Shown here: in pieces, positions 12,356-14,574 of the stretch
How positions within the stretch are numbered: position 1 is the stretch's first letter
Layout of the letters: the number at the start of each line of letters is the position of its first letter
Assembly (NCBI GenBank): GCA_900770335.1
Contig: CAAGKD010000163.1
Coordinates: 1 to 14,574 of the forward strand
From: an uncultured Sutterella sp.
GTDB lineage: Bacteria; Pseudomonadota; Gammaproteobacteria; Burkholderiales; Burkholderiaceae_F
Direction of reading: 5' to 3'
Length of the DNA: 14,574 nucleotides
Translations under genes and position numbers: made by a program
The notes under the pieces: generated by a model
The model's database searches: none
What the model saw: the letters and a program-made list of their open reading frames with translations, nothing else
Told to the model about the DNA's origin: nothing

Positions 12356-14574
12356 ATGGCAAAGACCATTCATCGGGGCGACTATCGCGCGCCCACGCAT
12401 CTTGTTGACTCGATCCGGCTCGAGTTCGATCTCGACGCCGAGGAGACGGTCGTGCGCAGCACGCTCGAGGTGCGCGCCAACCCCGCCTCGAAGCAGCCTG
12501 ACGCGCCGCTCTTTCTCAACGGCGAGGACATCGCGCTGCGCGCCGTCCGCGTGAACGGACGCGCGCTCGAGTCGTCGGAGTACCGCGTCGACGCCCGCGG
12601 CCTCACGATCCCAGGGCTGCCCGCCGAGGCTCGCATCGAGATCACGAACGCCTTCAGCCCGAAGGCCAACACGGAGCTCTCGGGCATCTACGCCTCGGGG
12701 GCGAACCTCATGAGCCAGTGCGAGGCCCAGGGGTTCCGCCGCATCACGTTCTTCCTCGACCGGCCGGACGTGCTCTCGCGCTACACCACGGTGATCCGCG
12801 GCCGCACGGACGCGTATCCCGTCATGCTCTCGAACGGCAACCTCGTGAGCGAGCGCACGCTCGAGGACGGCCGCCGCGAGGTCACCTACGAGGATCCGTT
12901 CCTCAAGCCCTGCTACCTCTTCGCCCTTGTCGCGGGCAACCTCGTCTCGAACGCCTCGAAGTTCACGCTCAAGGACGGCCGCACGGTCGACCTCTCCGTG
13001 TGGGTCGACCCGCAGGACATCGACAAGACGCAGCACACGCTCGACTCGCTCAAGCGCGCCATCCGCTGGGACGAGGAGCGCTGGGGGCTCGAGCTTGACC
13101 TCAACGACTTCAAGATCGTCGCGACGAACGACTTCAACTTCGGCGCGATGGAGAACAAGGGCCTGAATGTCTTCAACTCGCGCTGCGCCCTCGCCAACCC
13201 GGCCGTCGCCACCGACGCGGACTACCTGCGCATCGAGGGCGTCGTCGGCCACGAGTACTTCCACAACTGGACGGGCGACCGCGTGACGCTGCGCGACTGG
13301 TTCCAGCTCACGCTCAAGGAGGGCCTCACGGTCTTCCGCGACCAGGAGTTCTCCGCGGACATGCTCGGCGAGCCCTCCGCGCGCGCCGTGCAGCGCATCC
13401 GCGACGTCGCGTACCTGAGGAGCGCCCAGTTCATCGAGGACTCCGGCCCCATGGCGCATCCGATCCGTCCGGAGAGCTACCAGAACATCAACAACTTCTA
13501 CACGGTCACCGTCTACGAGAAGGGCGCGGAGGTGATCCGCATGCTCCAGACCCTGCTCGGCAGGGAGACCTTCCGCAAGGGCTTTGACAGGTACATCGCG
13601 ACGAACGACGGCCGCGCCGTCACGTGCGAGGCGTTCCTCGACGCGATGGCCGAGGCCTCCGGCCGCGACCTCTCGCAGTTCTCGCTCTGGTACTCGCAGG
13701 CGGGCACCCCGCGCGTGACCGTCCGCACGGCCTGGGACGAGGTGAACCATCGCCTCACCCTCACCGCGACGCAGTCCACCCCCGCGACGCCGGGCCAGTC
13801 GGCCAAGCGCCCCTTCCTCATCCCCTTCCCCGTGGCCTTCCTCTCCTCGAAGGGCGAGGAGATGCCCGTGCAGCTCGCCGAGGAGGACGAGGCGCCCGTC
13901 GCCGGAACGCGCATGTTCGAGCTCTCCGCGGAGCGCACGCAGTGGGTGTTCGGGAACCTTCCCGAGAAGCCCGTGCTCTCGCTCAACCGCGGCTTTGCGG
14001 CGCCGATCATCCTCGACGCGGCCCTCACGCCCGAGGAGCTCGCCTTCCTTGCGGCGAGCGACCCCGATCCCTTCAACCGCTGGGACGCGATGAACCGGCT
14101 CCTCATCGACGCCGTCCACGCGCAGACCCGCGCGTGGCTGCTGCGCACGCCCGAGGAGGTCTCGCCCCTGGTCATCTCCGCGGCGACGAAGATCCTCAAG
14201 GATCCCGCGCTCTCGCCCGCCTTCAAGGCCGTCGCGCTCGCCATGCCGGGCGAAAAGCTCATCGGCGAGGAGGACCCGCTCATTGATCCGCACGCCGTCC
14301 ACGCGGGCTGGATCGCCGTGCGCAAGGCGATCGCCGAGCGCAACGCGAGCCTGTTCCTTGAGGTCGCCGCCGCAAGCGTCGTCGAAGGCCCCTACGAGCC
14401 CTCGCCCGAGAAGGCCGGCCTGAGGGCGCTGAGGAACCTCTGCCTCGGCTACGCGCACGCCGCGGGCAACCCCCGCGCGGCGATCATGAACAAGGACCAT
14501 TTCACGAACGCGAACACCCTCACCGACAAGCTCGCCGCGCTCTCTATGAGGGCGAACTCGCAGACGCCCGCCAA
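12356..14574 (+). CDS. pepN: Aminopeptidase N (M1 metallopeptidase), 3' end outside window
   Basis: The frame opens at the ATG at 12356 and is still open at the window edge, giving 739 residues of an expected 870 to 890. PepN removes N-terminal amino acids from peptides in the cytoplasm. The product aligns along its whole length with E. coli PepN: HRGDYRAPTHLVDSI at the start, LMSQCEAQGFRRITFFLDRPDV, the substrate-binding GAMEN (263-267), the zinc site HEYFH-X18-E (His299, Glu300, His303, Glu322) and catalytic Tyr387 in TVYEKGAE. Relative to E. coli there is a four-residue insertion near 338-341. AGGA lies close before the ATG. A possible -10 (TAGAAT, 12259-12264) follows a 14-base palindrome (12243-12256), and a 7-bp hairpin (12297-12313) would lie in the leader. 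The gene follows the strong terminator and has its own transcript by inference. Confidence 0.97.
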   Translation, partial: MAKTIHRGDYRAPTHLVDSIRLEFDLDAEETVVRSTLEVRANPASKQPDAPLFLNGEDIALRAVRVNGRALESSEYRVDARGLTIPGLPAEARIEITNAFSPKANTELSGIYASGANLMSQCEAQGFRRITFFLDRPDVLSRYTTVIRGRTDAYPVMLSNGNLVSERTLEDGRREVTYEDPFLKPCYLFALVAGNLVSNASKFTLKDGRTVDLSVWVDPQDIDKTQHTLDSLKRAIRWDEERWGLELDLNDFKIVATNDFNFGAMENKGLNVFNSRCALANPAVATDADYLRIEGVVGHEYFHNWTGDRVTLRDWFQLTLKEGLTVFRDQEFSADMLGEPSARAVQRIRDVAYLRSAQFIEDSGPMAHPIRPESYQNINNFYTVTVYEKGAEVIRMLQTLLGRETFRKGFDRYIATNDGRAVTCEAFLDAMAEASGRDLSQFSLWYSQAGTPRVTVRTAWDEVNHRLTLTATQSTPATPGQSAKRPFLIPFPVAFLSSKGEEMPVQLAEEDEAPVAGTRMFELSAERTQWVFGNLPEKPVLSLNRGFAAPIILDAALTPEELAFLAASDPDPFNRWDAMNRLLIDAVHAQTRAWLLRTPEEVSPLVISAATKILKDPALSPAFKAVALAMPGEKLIGEEDPLIDPHAVHAGWIAVRKAIAERNASLFLEVAAASVVEGPYEPSPEKAGLRALRNLCLGYAHAAGNPRAAIMNKDHFTNANTLTDKLAALSMRANSQTPA

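Noticed and set aside
12128..14500. 790-codon minus-strand frame opposite pepN
   Set aside because: The plus strand encodes PepN with intact GAMEN and HEYFH motifs; the minus frame is a GC-driven shadow and would also cross the strong terminator.
1..14574. CRISPR array, tRNA or rRNA gene, insertion sequence or phage genes
   Set aside because: No regular direct repeats with spacers, no cloverleaf or rRNA-like stretch, no transposase or integrase motif was seen; the genes look chromosomal with even codon use.

Overview
The window is GC-rich, roughly two-thirds G+C by eye, with compact gene packing. The gene families (PepN, FixJ-type regulator, ModE with two TOBE repeats, a NapC/NirT tetraheme cytochrome and a periplasmic arylsulfate sulfotransferase) suggest a proteobacterium with anaerobic respiration. 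A betaproteobacterium of the gut-associated Sutterellaceae type is my best guess, but that is inference and no 16S or other marker is present.

Layout, left to right. (1) Bases 1-390 are the 3' end of a nitroreductase-like gene (+), meeting a DUF72/YecE gene (-, 392-1483) tail to tail. (2) A FixJ/LuxR-type response regulator (+, 1669-2388) has an altered phosphoacceptor site; a hairpin separates it from a convergent gene for a small secreted Spy/CpxP-like protein (-, 2483-3070). (3) A 465-base non-coding gap carrying hairpins leads to the arylsulfate sulfotransferase assT (-, 3536-5356), which is divergent from purB (+, 5604-6971). (4) Two strong hairpins separate purB from the convergent molybdate cluster. 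Read on the minus strand this cluster is modA (9467-10231), an internal hairpin/terminator region, modB (8463-9161), an unrecognised 85-residue gene (8202-8459) and modC (7084-8184). The repressor/activator gene modE (+, 10416-11228) diverges from modA, and a 25-base dyad that looks like a ModE operator lies between them. (5) A 331-base gap with a terminator and an FNR/DNR-like dyad precedes a tetraheme NapC/NirT-type quinol dehydrogenase (+, 11560-12150), which ends at a textbook terminator. (6) pepN (+, 12356 onward) runs off the right edge.

Functional reading. ModABC imports molybdate and ModE senses it. Molybdenum cofactor enzymes are common terminal reductases in anaerobic respiration, and the membrane-anchored tetraheme cytochrome next door would pass quinol electrons to a periplasmic reductase, so molybdate supply beside an electron donor makes sense. 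No reductase is in the window, so that link is inference. AssT and the Spy-like protein are both predicted to be exported. PurB and PepN are housekeeping.

The points most worth a second look are the extra small gene inside the mod operon, the response regulator with Ala at the expected phospho-Asp position, the CX3CH first heme motif of the cytochrome, the operator/promoter arrangement between modA and modE, the internal terminator between modA and modB, and the FNR-like dyad.
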